A DNA stretch of 64,000 nucleotides from Juglans regia (taxonomy: Eukaryota; Streptophyta; Magnoliopsida; Fagales; Juglandaceae), in the NCBI RefSeq assembly GCF_001411555.2, contig NC_049914.1, positions 15,082,798 through 15,146,797 of the forward strand, written 5' to 3'. Each line of letters starts with the position of its first letter. Position 1 is the stretch's first letter. The notes under the pieces are model-generated. The model was not told the origin of the DNA and did no database searches. It saw nothing but the letters and a program-made list of their open reading frames with translations. The position numbers and the translations under genes were made by a program. Shown here one piece after another: positions 47,714 to 60,245 of this stretch.

Positions 47714-48731
47714 TTCTCCCCCCTTAAAAAATTTTGTCCTGGAAATTTGCTACACCTAAAGCAAAGCCCAAATATTTATCTGCCACAACAAATCCATGCC
47801 TATGCCAATCTTCGATCATACTGCCGAATCTAACATCCCAAAATTTTAACCCTCAAGTATTGTAATAACCTCATACAAATAGTAAAAGGAACTCTTAACC
47901 CATAATATTACTCAAAACCACGCTTCTGTTGCGCAATCTGATAACTTGTAGTCTTAAATATATTGTAACTCACTCGCATACATATAAAATTAACTAAACC
48001 CCACATTTAACCGGACCATACATTTTTAACTCACCAGAGTTAAATTTACAAATTATAACAACATGATTGTAGCCTCTAAAACATCAATATCACAAGTCTA
48101 AGCTTCAAGTTCCTAACCAAGACTCGTTCCCAAAAGTCAACCTGAAATCTAACCTTAAACCCAGTCAGAATATTTCCTACAGTCCACAGAATACACCTAC
48201 CGGAATTAAAATTTCAAATGTCATAAAAATTGTTTCCTTAAGATATGCAAAATTTGAAACCTCAGCTTTCGTGGGACACATTCCATAGGTCTGCAAGTTC
48301 TAAATCCTTACATTTCATAAAAAAAAAATATTGCAGAGCCCGTAAAATTTTACTACCTTAAATCTCATCAAAATCACTCTTAAAGTTTGTACCATCTCTA
48401 CATCGAAAATCCCCAAAAATTCAGTCCATAAAATATGAAGAATCTCAAACCTTAATTATCCACATAATCATCTTAGTCCTAAAATTTCTACACCTCAAAT
48501 CCGAAGTTACTTCTGAAACCCATAGATATCTAAAACCTCATATGTTATAGTCTGCAAAACCTCAAACCTAGCTTTCGGTCAAACTTACGTCAATTTCAAA
48601 ATCTCAACCTTAAATCATATCCAAATCATGTCCTACAGCCTACAGAATAAGCCAATCGAATCTAAAACCTCAAATTCCCAAAACCTCACTCCATAAAGTC
48701 TGTAGAATCTCAAACTTGGCTTTGATACAAT
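47714..48731 (-). other. Internal segment 2 of the array, non-coding
   Basis: Parallels 51727-52743 along its whole length with scattered substitutions and small indels. The polypurine tract is at 47714-47728 (minus strand AAAATTTTTTAAGGGGGG-like). A primer-binding site variant is at 48715-48729 (minus TGTATCAAAGCCAAG, one base shorter than the consensus and with a changed base). Confidence 0.85.
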
Positions 48732-51726
48732 TGTAACGCCCCAATCCCGTAGGAGTAGGAGAGTTACTCTCTATCACTTAAACTCACATTTTAACAATAT
48801 AATTATAGTCTCCAAATTCCCAATATCGTATAAAAATTTTGATTCAAGCTAAATTCCTCAATTTAACCAATCTCTCAAAATGCTAAGTCATCAGTGCACT
48901 ACAAGATTTCTTAATAAACTTCTCCAATACTCATATAGATACTCTCTATACTTAAATCCACCGTTCTTGAATCATCTCACCTAAAACTTCATAATCTGAT
49001 CCTCAGTTGAAAATATCCAAATATCTAAAAAAAATATTGTGGAGATAAGGAGTGAGTTATCAACAACTCAGCAAGTATAAGATATATACTAGTATGTAAA
49101 CATATGTATTTACAGAATTCAAAATGTAGAACAAAAATAATTAATTTTAGAATGCATAATTAGAAACATTTGTTTTCAGAATGCAAAACCAAAACATGTC
49201 AAAAATATCAGAGCGAAACTTTCAAAAATCAATATTCTAAAAAAATCATTTGGCATATCAAAATCTGAGACCTTATCTTCATCAATCTGAGCATCATATC
49301 GAGACAGATACCATGTTTAACTTCCATCGTAGGGTTATAAGCCACAATTATAACCTGTGGAAGGGTCGTATCCACTATTATAACCCGTGGTTGGGTCGTA
49401 TACCATGTTTAACCCCCCCATGGTAGGGTTATAAACCACAATTCTAACCCCGTAGAAGGGCCGTATCCACTATTATCACCCGTGGTTGGGCCGTATCCAT
49501 TATTATCACCCATGGTTGGGTCGTATTCACAATTATCACCCGTGGTTGGGCCGTATAAACTATTATAAACTGTGGTTGGGCCGTATTTCACTATTATCAC
49601 CCGTGACTCAGCCGTAACAGAAACCGAATAGAACATTATAATCAGACTTAATCAGAATACATAATCAAAATCTCATGTCAAGGTTTTCAGATGCCACAAC
49701 ATATCCAAATAGAGTACTGAACAAATTCAGATCTTTCACATATTCAAAAACAGTTTTAGAACATTTTCGCATCACTTATTTTCATATATTTCATATTCGC
49801 TCTTTTTGCCTAGTTTAGAAACATAATGCACAAAATTAACTCATGTCTACACCAATCATGACAGAAAATATTTTCTTTTATACAGCTTTCATGCACATAC
49901 AGAACACATATATGAGGTTGTTTTTAGATTTCTTTTGAAAGCAAGCATGCATACTTTCAAAATAATCTCGTTTCATATTCTTTTTATGCAAAGTCTAGTA
50001 TATGAACCTCGCTTACATGAACTTCTTAACTTATCAGAATTTCTCCATAGCAGTACTAAACGAAAATCAATCGTCACCTATAAGATTATCACCTAAATTC
50101 CATAAATTTCCAATTTAACAGGTATTTCAATACTTAAATTTGAAAAGCTAAGTAACCTATTATCCTAAAAAAAAATCTAACATTCTCATAACCCTAAGAT
50201 GTCAACAATTCTCGAGTACATCAATTTTCACTTAATTTCACCCACTTATTGATTAAATTCTAAAACTATTCTCCACCCCCACTCAACTAGTTTCTAACAC
50301 CATAATATCTTGATAATTATAAAGACAATTTTTATCCCAATCCAACTGAGGTCCTCCGTAAAAATAAACTCATCTCAAATCTAAATTCCAAACCCTCATG
50401 CCTTGACTTATAACGCTGAGGGTAAAAATGTAATACCATGACCTAACCTTCCCTATCAAAACTGTATGTAACATGCAAAAGTACATTCCTAAAGGAAAAA
50501 TTGAATCTAACCAAAAGGGAAACCGTGCTACAGAGGTGTTGCACTCCATTGGAGAGAGTTGCTCTTGATGGCAGATTGGGTGGTGTGACGATGATGTCGT
50601 CGAGCTAAAAGGCTAGGCACGAGAGAGAGATAGAGTCAGGAGGGAAAGAATGAGAAGGAGAGAGAGACCATAACGAGAGGGAGGAGCACGACCAAGTTGT
50701 GGGGGTTGTCTAAGGTAGTGCAATTGTGGTGGGCAGTCATGCTTATGGCTGTGTGGATTTTTCATGAAATTAGCGGTCACGGGGAGAGTGAGAGGCCGAT
50801 GAAGGGAAGCTCAGTGGATGACTTGTGCAAGAACTTGCTCTATTTTAGGATGGTTAAAACAAAGGAGTATGAGGCTATGGACATCGGGCTAGCGGCTTGT
50901 GGTGGTGTTACCCCATGTGTGGGTGGCTACGACTTCTTGTGGGCTGGGTAGTAGCTAAGCACGGGTGTTACAGTGCAACGTTTGCTGGGAGATTTCATGG
51001 TGCCCGATGGGGCTCTGGCTTTGGGGATGGTCGTTGATGGTAGCGGAAGGGCTGCGGAACTGTTCACTAGGCCTTAGGTAGGAGGTTTCCGTGAGGTAGA
51101 GGTAGTGGTAATACGGGACGACAAAGAATTGGATGGTGGCTGGCGGCAGTGGGAAACTGAGAGAAGAAGGAAGAACCTGAAGCGGCAGCCCTAGTTTTTG
51201 GTTGAGGATGATGAGCGTGGGGTTGAGGAGCAAAGATTGCTACTGTGGTGCTGGTTCAGGGGCAACTCCGCGTGCAACAATACATCTTTGCATGAGTAAA
51301 AATATGGTACCCTAGGGTATAGAGAAAGAAAACCACTGTGTGATCTTGTGTTTGAGAGGCAAGAAAAGTGTTGATGAACGTGTATATATATAGGAAACAA
51401 CTAAAACCCTAGAGAAAGCAGAAGAAGAGACGTGCATGAAAAGGGAAACGACGTGCATAACGTGGGGTCAGAAAGAAAATCTCATGGACTTGGGCTTTTT
51501 GGTCCATTTCAAAATTTGGGTCCAGAACTGGTTGTGAATAAAAATAAAAATAAATGTGTTCTTCCCGAAGTTTTGGGCCTTGAACCAAACTATGCAACAT
51601 TCCAACTTGTCTCTTGAAAAACAATTATCCGCCCACAAAAAAATATTTGACAAATCTACTGTCTTTCCATACGTATAAATCTAAAAAAATTTAGAAAGTG
51701 GCCTGGTGCTAATCCCGGGTGTAACA
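48732..51726 (-). repeat. LTR A of the array
   Basis: 2995 bp, TGTAACGCCC to GGGTGTAACA. It contains a 30-bp minisatellite (49311-49620), a GA-rich stretch (50610-50680) and, on the minus strand, a TATA-like CCTATATATATACACG at about 51379-51394, a plausible core promoter. Open frames such as 50697-50951 occur at the same place in LTR B with changes and are not recognisable proteins. Confidence 0.9.
49311..49620. repeat. 30-bp minisatellite in LTR A
   Basis: Units of the type CCGTATCCACTATTATCACC followed by CGTGGTTGGG recur at 30-bp spacing with substitutions. The minus strand reads as a ten-residue repeat (GPTTGDNxxY), a by-product of the unit length being divisible by three. Confidence 0.88.
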
Positions 51727-52743
51727 TTCTCCCCCCTTAAAAAATTACGTCCTCGAAATCTGCTCCACCTAAAGCAAAGTCTAAATATTTATCCGCCACA
51801 ACAAATTCATGCCTATGCCAATCTTCGATCATACTGTCAAATCTAACATCCCAAAATTTTAACCCTCAAATATTGTAATAACCTCATACAAATAGTAAAA
51901 TGAACTCTCAACCCATCATATTACTCAAAACCACGCTTCCTTTGCACACTTTGATAACTTTTATTCCTAAACATATTGTAACTCACTCACGCACATCTAA
52001 AATTAACTAAACCCCACATTTAACCTGTCCATACATTTTTAACTCACTAGAGTCAAATTCACAAATTATAACAACATGATTGTAGCCTCTAAAACATCAA
52101 TATCACAAGTCTAAGTTCCTAACCAAAACTCGTTCCCAGAAGTCAACCTGAAATCTAAACCTTAAACCCTATCAGAATCATTTCCTATAGTTCACAAAAT
52201 ACGCCTATTGGAACAAAAATCTAAAATGTCATAAAAACTATTTCCTTAAAATATGCAAAATCTAAAACCTCAGCTTTTGTGGGTTACATTCCATAGGTCC
52301 GCAAGTTCTAAAACCTTACATATCATAAAAAAAAAAAACATACATTGGAGCCCGCAAAATTTTACGACCTTAAATCTCATCAAAATCACATTCAAAGTTT
52401 GTACCATCTCTAAATCTCAAATCACCAAAAATTTAGTCCGTAAAATTTGAAGAATCTCAAACCCTAATTATCCACAGTCATCTTAGTCCTAAAATTCCTA
52501 CACCTCAAATCCGAAGTTACTTCCTAAACCCGTAGATATCTAAAACCTCATATGTTATAGTGTGCAGAACCTCAAACCTGACTTTTAGGTCAAACTTATG
52601 TCAATTTCAAAATCTAAACCTTAAATCAAATCCAAATCATGTCCTACAACCCACAGAATAAGCCAATCGAATCTATAACCTCACATTTCCAAAACCTCAC
52701 TCCACAAAGTCTATAGAATCTCAAACCTGGCTCTGATACCAAT
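51727..52743 (-). other. Internal segment 1 of the array, non-coding
   Basis: 1017 bp, rich in short CAAATCTAAAACCTCA-type phrases and without a protein-like frame. The polypurine tract (minus TTTTTTAAGGGGGGAGAA) is at 51727-51744 next to LTR A; the primer-binding site is next to LTR B. Confidence 0.85.
52726..52741 (-). other. Primer-binding site for initiator tRNA-Met
   Basis: Minus-strand TGGTATCAGAGCCAGG, two bases from LTR B, matches the 3' end of plant initiator tRNA-Met. It fixes the orientation of the element. Confidence 0.92.
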
Positions 52744-55669
52744 TGTAACGCCCCAGTCCCACAGGGGTTGAAGAGTTACTCCCTATCACTCAAACTCACA
52801 TTTCAACAATATAATTATAGACTCTAAATTCCTAATATCATATAAAATTTTGATTCAAACTAATTTTCTCAATCTAATCAATCTCCCAAAATTCTAAGTC
52901 ATCAGTACATTACAAAATTTCTTAATAAACTTCACCAATACTAAGAAACTCTCAATGCTTAAATCCACCATTCTTAAATCATCTTGCCCAAAGCTTCATA
53001 ATCTGATCGTCAGTTTAAAATATCTAAAGATCTAAAAAAAATATTGTGTAGATAAATGGTGAGTTATCAACGACTTAGTAAACAATAGACATATACTAGT
53101 ATGTAAACACGAGCATTTATAGAATTTAGAATGTCAAACAAAAATATTTACTTTCAGAATGAATAATCAAAACATTTTTTTTTTGGAATGCAAAACCAAA
53201 ACATGTTATCAAAAATATCAGAGTGAATCTTTAAAAAATCAATCTTATTCGAAAATCCTTTGGCATATCAAAATTTGAGTTCTCATCTTCATAAATCAGA
53301 GCATCACATTGGGAAATATGCCATATTTAACCCTTGTGGTAGGATTATAAGTCACAATTATAATCCGTGGAAAGTCCGTATCCACTATTTTAACCCATGG
53401 TTGGGCAGTATACTGTGTTTAACCTCCGTGGTAGGGTTATAAACCACAATTCTAACCTGTGGAAGGGCCGTATCCACTATTTTCACTCGTGGTTGGGTTG
53501 TATCCACTATTATAATCCGTGGTTGGCCGTATGCTACTATTATCACCCGTGGTTGGGCTGTAATGGAAACCGAACAGAACATCATAATAAGAATTAATCA
53601 AAATATAGAATCACAATCTCATGCCAAGGTTTTCAGATGCCACAACATATCCAAATAGAGTACAGAACAAATTCAGATATTTTCACATATTCAAAATAGT
53701 TTCAGAACATTTTCTCATCACATCCACAAATTTTCATAAATTTCATATTCGTTTTTTTTGCATAGTTCAAAAACATAATGCACAAAATTAGCTCATGTCT
53801 ACACATGTCATGACAGAAAATATTCTCTCTTATACAGCTTTCATGCATATGCAGAACACATGTCTGAGGTTGTTTTCAGATTTCTTTTCAAAAGAAACAT
53901 GCATATTCTCAAAATTAACCCCGTTTCATATTCTTTTTATGCAAATTCTAGTATAGGAACCTCGCTTAACTGAACTTCTTAACTTATCAGAATTTCTCCA
54001 CAGCAGCACTGAACGAAAATCAATCGTCACCTATAAGATTATCATGTAAATTCCATAAATTTCCAATTTAACAAATATTTCAATACTAGAACTTGAAACG
54101 CTAAATAACCTACTATCCTAAAAAAAATCTAACATTCTCATAATCCTAAGATGTCAACAATCTCGAATACATCGATTTTCACTTAATTTCACCCACTAAT
54201 CGATTAAATTCTAAAACTATTCTCTGGCCCCACTTAACTAATTTCTAACACCATAATATCATGATAATTATAAAGACAATTTTTATCCCAATCCAACTAA
54301 GGTCCTCTGTAAAAATAAACCCATCTCAAATCTAAATTCCAAACCCTCATGCCTTGACTTATTACTCTGAGGGTAAAAATGTAATATCATGACCTAACCT
54401 TCCCTATCAAAATTGTATGTAACATTCAAAAGTACCTTCCTAAAGGAAAAATTGAATCTAACCAAAGGGGAAACTGTGTGGCGTTGCACTCCACAAGAGA
54501 GAGTTGCTCTTAACGAAAAACTGGGTGGTGCGATGAAGATACCATCGAGCGGAAAGGTTGATCATGGGAGAGAGTAAGAGTTAAGGGGGAAAGAACGGGA
54601 AGGGAGAGAGAGAGACCACGACGAAGGGGAGGAGCACGACTGAGCTATGGGGGTTGTCTAAGGTAGTGCAACTATGGTGGGCAGTCGTGCTTGCGGTCGT
54701 GTGGATTTTTCATGGAATGAGTGGTCACGGGGAAAGTGGGAGGCCAATGGAGGGAAGCTCAGTGGATGACTTGAGCAAGAACTTGCTCTGTTTTTGGATG
54801 GTTAAAATAGAGGAGTATGGGATTAAGGACATTGGGCTGGCGGCTTGTGGTGGTGTTACCCGGTGTGTGGGTGGCTACGACTTCGTGTGGTTGGGCAGTG
54901 GCTAAGCAGGGGTGTTACGATGCAATTTTTGCTTGAAGGTTGCATGGTGCACGATGGGGCTCTTGCTTTGAGGATGGTCATTGACGGTAGAGGAAGGGCT
55001 ACAGAGAAGTACACTAGTCCTTGGGTAGGAGGTTTCCGTGAGGTGGAGGTGGTGGTGCAACGGGACGAGAAAAAACTGGGCAGTGGCTGGCGACAGTGGG
55101 AAACTGAGAGAAGAAGGAAGAACCTGAAGCGGCAGCCCTAGTTTTTGGTTGAGGATGATGAACGTGGGGCTGAGGAGCAAAGATGGCTACTACGGCACTG
55201 GTTTAGGGGCAACTCCTTGTGCAATAGTACATCTTTGCATGAGTAAAAAAATATGGTACCCTAGGGTAGAGAAAGAAAACCATCGTGTGATCTTGTGTTT
55301 GAGAGACAAGAAAAGTGTTGATGAATGTGTAGATATATATAGGAAACAGATAAAACCCTAGAGAAAACAGGAAGGAGAGACGTGCATGAAGAGGGAAATG
55401 ATGTGCATAACGTGGGGTTAGAAAGAAAATCTCATGGACTTGGGCTTTTTGGTCCATTTTAAAATTTGGGTCCATGACTGACAGTGAATAAAAAAAAATA
55501 GGCTCGTTCTTAAGTTTTGGGCCTCGAACCAAACTCTGCAATATTCCAACTTGTCTCTTGAAAAACAATTATCTGCCCATGCAAAAATATTCGACAAATC
55601 AACTGCCTTCTATATGTATAAATGCAAAAAATTTTAGAAAGCGGCTTGGTGCTATTCCCGGGTGTTATA
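52744..55669 (-). repeat. LTR B of the array
   Basis: 2926 bp, TGTAACGCCC to GGGTGTTATA (the terminal CA has become TA). Collinear with LTR A including the minisatellite and the TATA-like site (about 55331-55342). Confidence 0.9.
53326..53575. repeat. 30-bp minisatellite in LTR B
   Basis: Same unit as in LTR A, with fewer copies. Copy number therefore differs between the two LTRs. Confidence 0.85.
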
Positions 55670-55705
55670 GCCTTGTTAGGCGGGATCTAGCCACGAAGCC
55701 TGTTC

Positions 55706-55903
55706 ATGGCTGAGTTGGCTAGAAAGACCCACTCTACCCTGAGAGAGTTCATGGATAGGGTGGATGACTTCGTCAACTCCGAAAATACATTATAGACTCT
55801 TGTATAGCCAAGGAAAGGGGAGATGAAGTCGGAACGCAAAGGCAGTTTGGGAGAGAAGAAAGCTACACTGAACCACCAAGGCATGAGGCACGAAAGGCGA
55901 TAA
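55706..55903 (+). pseudogene. Degenerate gag fragment of a gypsy element
   Basis: Plus-strand frame MAELARKTHSTLREFMDRVD followed by DFVNSENTL, then two stops (TAG at 55793 and about 55808) and PRKGEMKSER. This resembles the segment after the capsid core in Ty3/gypsy gag proteins (ARKTHSTLREFMDRVDDFVN type). It lies just outside the LTR array and is opposite in direction to the neighbouring elements. Confidence 0.65.
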
Positions 55904-56039
55904 GAGCGTAATGCCTGACTTATCCAAAATAATATTGCCAGCCTAGAACTAATAGGCGCTACTGCAAATTGTATCAAACAAGCTCACAATGGACAGAGAA
56001 TTGGACGACCATGAATTAGAGAGTGACCGGGCTGGCAGG

Positions 56040-56834
56040 CAGTGAAGAATAAATAAAAAAAATTATACAAAATAAATCTCTTTTCTAGAATGGTAAACCA
56101 ATCAAAAAACACCGAAACTTAAACCTAAAAACCATAAACATAATGTTAAGAACTTACTAAAAGATGGTTGGGCTATACCCTAAACCTTAGCAAGGTGTTT
56201 AGCAATCCATCAACAAAAGAAAATAAAACAATAAAATGAAATTGTTCCTAGCCTCCTCCCCCTCAATTTCCTCCTAATGATATCCTTCTCTCGGGTATAA
56301 AAGAAACCCTAACGTTGTTCGGATTCTCACATAAAAAATCACCTAATTTTTAGGACTCATATTGGTAGCCGTGTATATGCTTCAGGAGTCAGAATTTAGA
56401 CATCCTTATCATATATGAATTTGTAGCCCTTTAAGATAGTGTTATGATCACAACACTAAGGTATGTCCAAGATGTCTCCTAGTGCGTTTCGGACTTGGAA
56501 TTCTTGTGGTTTCCTTTTTTTATTTCTTTCATTTTTTCTTGATCAAAATTACTCTCAAACCCTTAAAAAAAACATATTCATGCATTAAGACTCATTTTAA
56601 ACACAAACTTAAGAAAATAACATTATCATAAAACAACCTATAATATGCATGAATTAACCTAAACTAAATATAATAAAACTATCTACTAATGAGATAAATG
56701 TGCAAAACTAAGCTATTATCACATGCCCAACTAGCTTATTGCTAGACTCTATCAATCCAAGTGACTCAACACAAAAGCATAAAATGAGAAATTTTAATCA
56801 GAGGTCAAAACACTGACAACCCCACAAAAGATAT
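56040..56834 (-). mobile_element. Diverged LTR and internal fragment related to the 57.4-62.3 kb element
   Basis: The stretch 56270-56530 follows the same order as 58131-58440 (CCTAATTTTTAGGACT, TAGCCGTGTATATGCTTC, TGTCTCCTAGTGCGTTTCGG), and 56735-56790 resembles 58745-58830 (CAACTAGCTTATTGCTAG). It is an older partial copy, cut at 56834 where a TGTGACGCCCC LTR starts. Confidence 0.65.
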
Positions 56835-57378
56835 TGTGACGCCCCTAGCCCTTGCTTGGGATTGGACGGTGATTGAAGCATCAGGACATATATCTCAAGG
56901 CTACATACCCCTCATACATGACAGTTAAGATGCAATGCACCTATAATCTAGTAGTATGCAGTAATTTGCAGCGGATAATCCTTTTAACTACCTAAGGACG
57001 GTGGCAATATAATAATCATGGTACCGGATGTAAAATCCCAAAAGTTTAAAACTTTCATAAACGTACTCCCAAAATAGATAATTGTTTTAAAGCAACTCCC
57101 AAAACAAGGGACCATCCAAAATATTGTTTTCACCGAAAGGAAACCATAAGTCATTTCATTTTTCCTCAAAACATCTCAAGTTCCTATCTCATTCATTACT
57201 TCGACTCCATCAGGAGTCAAACACCAAAAGATCCCATGTGACTTCGGAGGCTCGAGCGCCAGAAGTCCTAAGTCCTTTGCTATCTCCTTTGCATAAGTCG
57301 TAGACTCTGAGGCTCTCTTAAGGAAAGTTGATAACTGATCCATGTTCCACCAAAATTTTAGGTTCTTCGATGGGTTGG
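56835..57378. mobile_element. Probable LTR start (TGTGACGCCCC), continuing after an insertion
   Basis: TGTGACGCCCCTAGCCC resembles LTR starts of gypsy elements. The sequence appears to resume at 62326 after the 57379-62320 element and runs off the window. The end is not visible, so the call is tentative. Confidence 0.5.
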
Positions 57379-58741
57379 AGATTATGCCTAAACTAGTACG
57401 CGGTGTTATAGTATAGTTCAGGATGTCGATCCACAGGAAGTCGGAAGAAACACAACAAGACGCAAGCTTAAAAGAAAATATCAAATTACAATAATAGAAT
57501 CCAAAACACGTAATTCAAATATGTAATTAAAATGAGATTAGGGCACAGATAATAAAGCAAGTAAAGCTTTAGACTTCCATCAACCGGATCCAATACTTTG
57601 ACTTTTTCAATTCAAACTATATGCACAATTAAGAATTATAGTACCAAATTCCTAATTAGAAGATATGACATTATATTCATTTACTTTCTCAAGTTTAATT
57701 TTAGAATCTATTCTCCCTTACAATCCATAGTTTTCATATATAAAAATGAATATCAAATCTAAAGACGACACTATGTTCTCAAATAATAATGTAGTAAAAT
57801 ATCACATCAATGACATGAAAAGCCTGTTTAAGTCACAATCATATATTCATAATCCTATAGCTTAACAAAATCAAACCATAGCAAGATTTAATATAATTGT
57901 CTAAAACTTATCATATCCAAAACAAATAGAGAATTGAATTGTAGAATCTTAAACAATAAAAGCTTAATCTATGAATTGAAATAAAGTCAAAGTATTTTCA
58001 CCGTTCAATTTCCACCCTAAGCTTTACCCAAGATTTAGTTCTCCATGGAAGAACTACAGCTAAAAAAAATAGTATTTTTCTCCCCTCTTTAGAAATGAGC
58101 CATCTCTCCTCCAAAAAAACCCTCAATTTGGTGCTAATGATATACTTAAATAGGGTAGGAAAAAAACTCTAATGTCTTCATTATTCCCGCACTAAAAATC
58201 GCCTAACTTTTAGGACTTAGCTTGGCAGCCACGTACGTACTTCAAAAGTTTGAATTTAGAAATCCTTATTTGAGACAAATTTCTCTCCCTTTAAGATAGC
58301 TTTCCAATGAATCAATAATTACATCAATCCATTGTATGAGTGAGAAGTTATGATGAAAACACTAAAGTATATCCAAGTTGTCTCCTAGAGCATTTTGGAC
58401 TCTGACTTCTTGCAATTTCCTTTTGTGATTTGTTTCTTTTCTCTTGATCCGAATTACTCTTAAACCCCATCATTATCCTTAGTTGAAGAGTCCTACACTC
58501 GTTGAAAGTTCATAGGTTTTTCCAACGTCTTGCATACTTGAAATCCTTTGAATTTGACTGGGCTTTGATTTGCTCTTTTATAGACCCTGAAATTAAATAT
58601 AAAAATCTACTTAAGATTATTATCCCAAAGTAAATAGAAACTCAATTTAAGAATACACATTAATTCTTATTATTTCTATTCACATTTTAGTATTTTAGTC
58701 CAATAATAGGGTATTTAAAGTGCACTTTCGTACACTCATCG
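57379..58741 (-). repeat. 3' LTR (left copy) of the gag-only element
   Basis: Collinear with 61005-62320 from GGAAGAAACACAACAAGA to TACACTCATC. The low-coordinate boundary is uncertain by a few tens of bases. Confidence 0.78.
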
Positions 58742-59526
58742 CATCCCCCAACTTGCTTATTGCTAGTCCCTAGCAATTTCTATACAAAAGAGATGAATCA
58801 GACTAAAAAAAATGCTAAAATAGCCACCAATTCACACTTTCTAGATTCACATATCAAAACAATATAAGGAATCTAATAACCTATCAAGATTAATCCACTT
58901 ATAGTAATTCACGAAGAGTGTGTGTGTTCTCTAAGCCATAACCATCTTACCACTAACCTTAACACATGCAACATTAAGAATGTCTTAAGCAAAAGTTATC
59001 TTAACATGGTGCTTTCTCTTAACTACAAATGTTTGAGAACTTTTGGATAAGTAGGAACTTGTTTAATCACATGCAAAAGAGGAAGATTGATTTTTACTTG
59101 CTTGAGGTTGGTTCTCCAAGATTTCATTGCTAGAATCCAAAGTTCGCATATTAGATTTTAAAGCTTGAGGAAATGGTACCTTAACTGGGCTCTTGATTAC
59201 CTCGGCTTCCTTGGGCAACTCAGTACTTTCACTGCTTTGTTCCTCTTCAACATCTTTTAGCTTATCAGTTGCTGGGAAGTGTAAGGACTTACTATTTCGT
59301 GTCTCAATGGCATTGACCTCCTTCAAATTTCCTTGAGTCATATGTTAACCTTGGGGTATGGATTGAGCTTAAGAAGGGAACTCGGCACGCTCATTCACAC
59401 TTAAGGAGCTCATCAACTTAGATACATGGCTCCTTATCTCCTTGTTCTCTTCAACAACATGCGTAATCAAAGATTCAAACTTTTGATTAGTTTTACCCTG
59501 TGCCTCAATAAAAGCGTGCAAAGTAT

Positions 59527-59534
59527 CTTCTAAG
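59527..59534. repeat. MITE target-site duplication CTTCTAAG, left copy
   Basis: Recurs exactly at 60246-60253. Confidence 0.92.
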
Positions 59535-60245
59535 TAGGGGTGTAACCGGCCCGTTCCGGTCCGGTTTTGGTCAAAATCTAGGATCGAACCGTTATGTACC
59601 GGTTTTTTAGTTTTCAAAACCGATTACGCTCCGGTTACCCTCCTAAACCGGTACATCCAGTTTTACCAGTTTCCGGTCCGGTCCGGTCCGGTCCAATTTT
59701 CTAATTTTTTTAAAATGTAAAAAACATATAATAAAATGTTACTTCTTATGATAAAATATTATTAATAATTTAATATATATATATTATGTTTAAAGCATAT
59801 GATCAATTAAATTTTTATTTTTAAGATTAAATTTTTATTTTATAAATTATAATAACATTATCTTATATATAATTATATTAATAACATATGATCAAACAAA
59901 TTACAAATGTTTATATTTAAGATTGACATTTTATATTATAATTTATAAATTATAATATGAAATTATTTCATATATGATATATAATTATATATTATATATA
60001 AAAATTTAATATATTATTATATATATAAATATTTTGTATAATATATAAAATTAATTTATATATATATTTTTTCCAACCGGTCCGGTTCGGTCCAGTCTTG
60101 TTCCGAAAACTACGGAACCGAAACCGGATCGGTTTCGGCCGGTTTTCATAATACAGGAACCGGTTCCGGACTGGACCGGACCGGTTCAAAACCGGACCAA
60201 CCGGTTCGGTCCGGTCCGATTTTCCAGTTTAAATTTACACTCCTA
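59535..60245. mobile_element. hAT-like MITE (CCGGTT family), intact
   Basis: 711 bp, TAGGGGTGTAA to TTACACTCCTA, 8-bp duplication. GC-rich subterminal blocks of repeated CCGGTCCGGT surround an extremely AT-rich core, so the two ends can pair over a long stretch. No transposase. Inserted into gag of the surrounding element, hence younger than it. Confidence 0.92.

Larger units (their letters stand above)
47649..55669 (-). mobile_element. Tandem LTR retrotransposon array, TGTAACGCCC family, non-coding
   Basis: In plus order: LTR remnant (47649-47713), internal 2 (47714-48731), LTR A (48732-51726), internal 1 (51727-52743), LTR B (52744-55669). Each internal segment has a polypurine tract at its low end and an initiator-Met primer-binding site at its high end, so transcription runs on the minus strand and LTR A serves as 3' LTR of one unit and 5' LTR of the next. 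The internal segments are about 1 kb and carry no gag or pol, so the family depends on proteins from elsewhere. The arrangement is what unequal LTR recombination between two copies gives. Confidence 0.9.

Noticed and set aside
50697..50951. Open frame of 84 codons in LTR A with a counterpart at 54654-54905 in LTR B
   Set aside because: The pair is conserved because the LTRs are copies. The reading frame is not better preserved than its surroundings by eye, and no motif is recognised.
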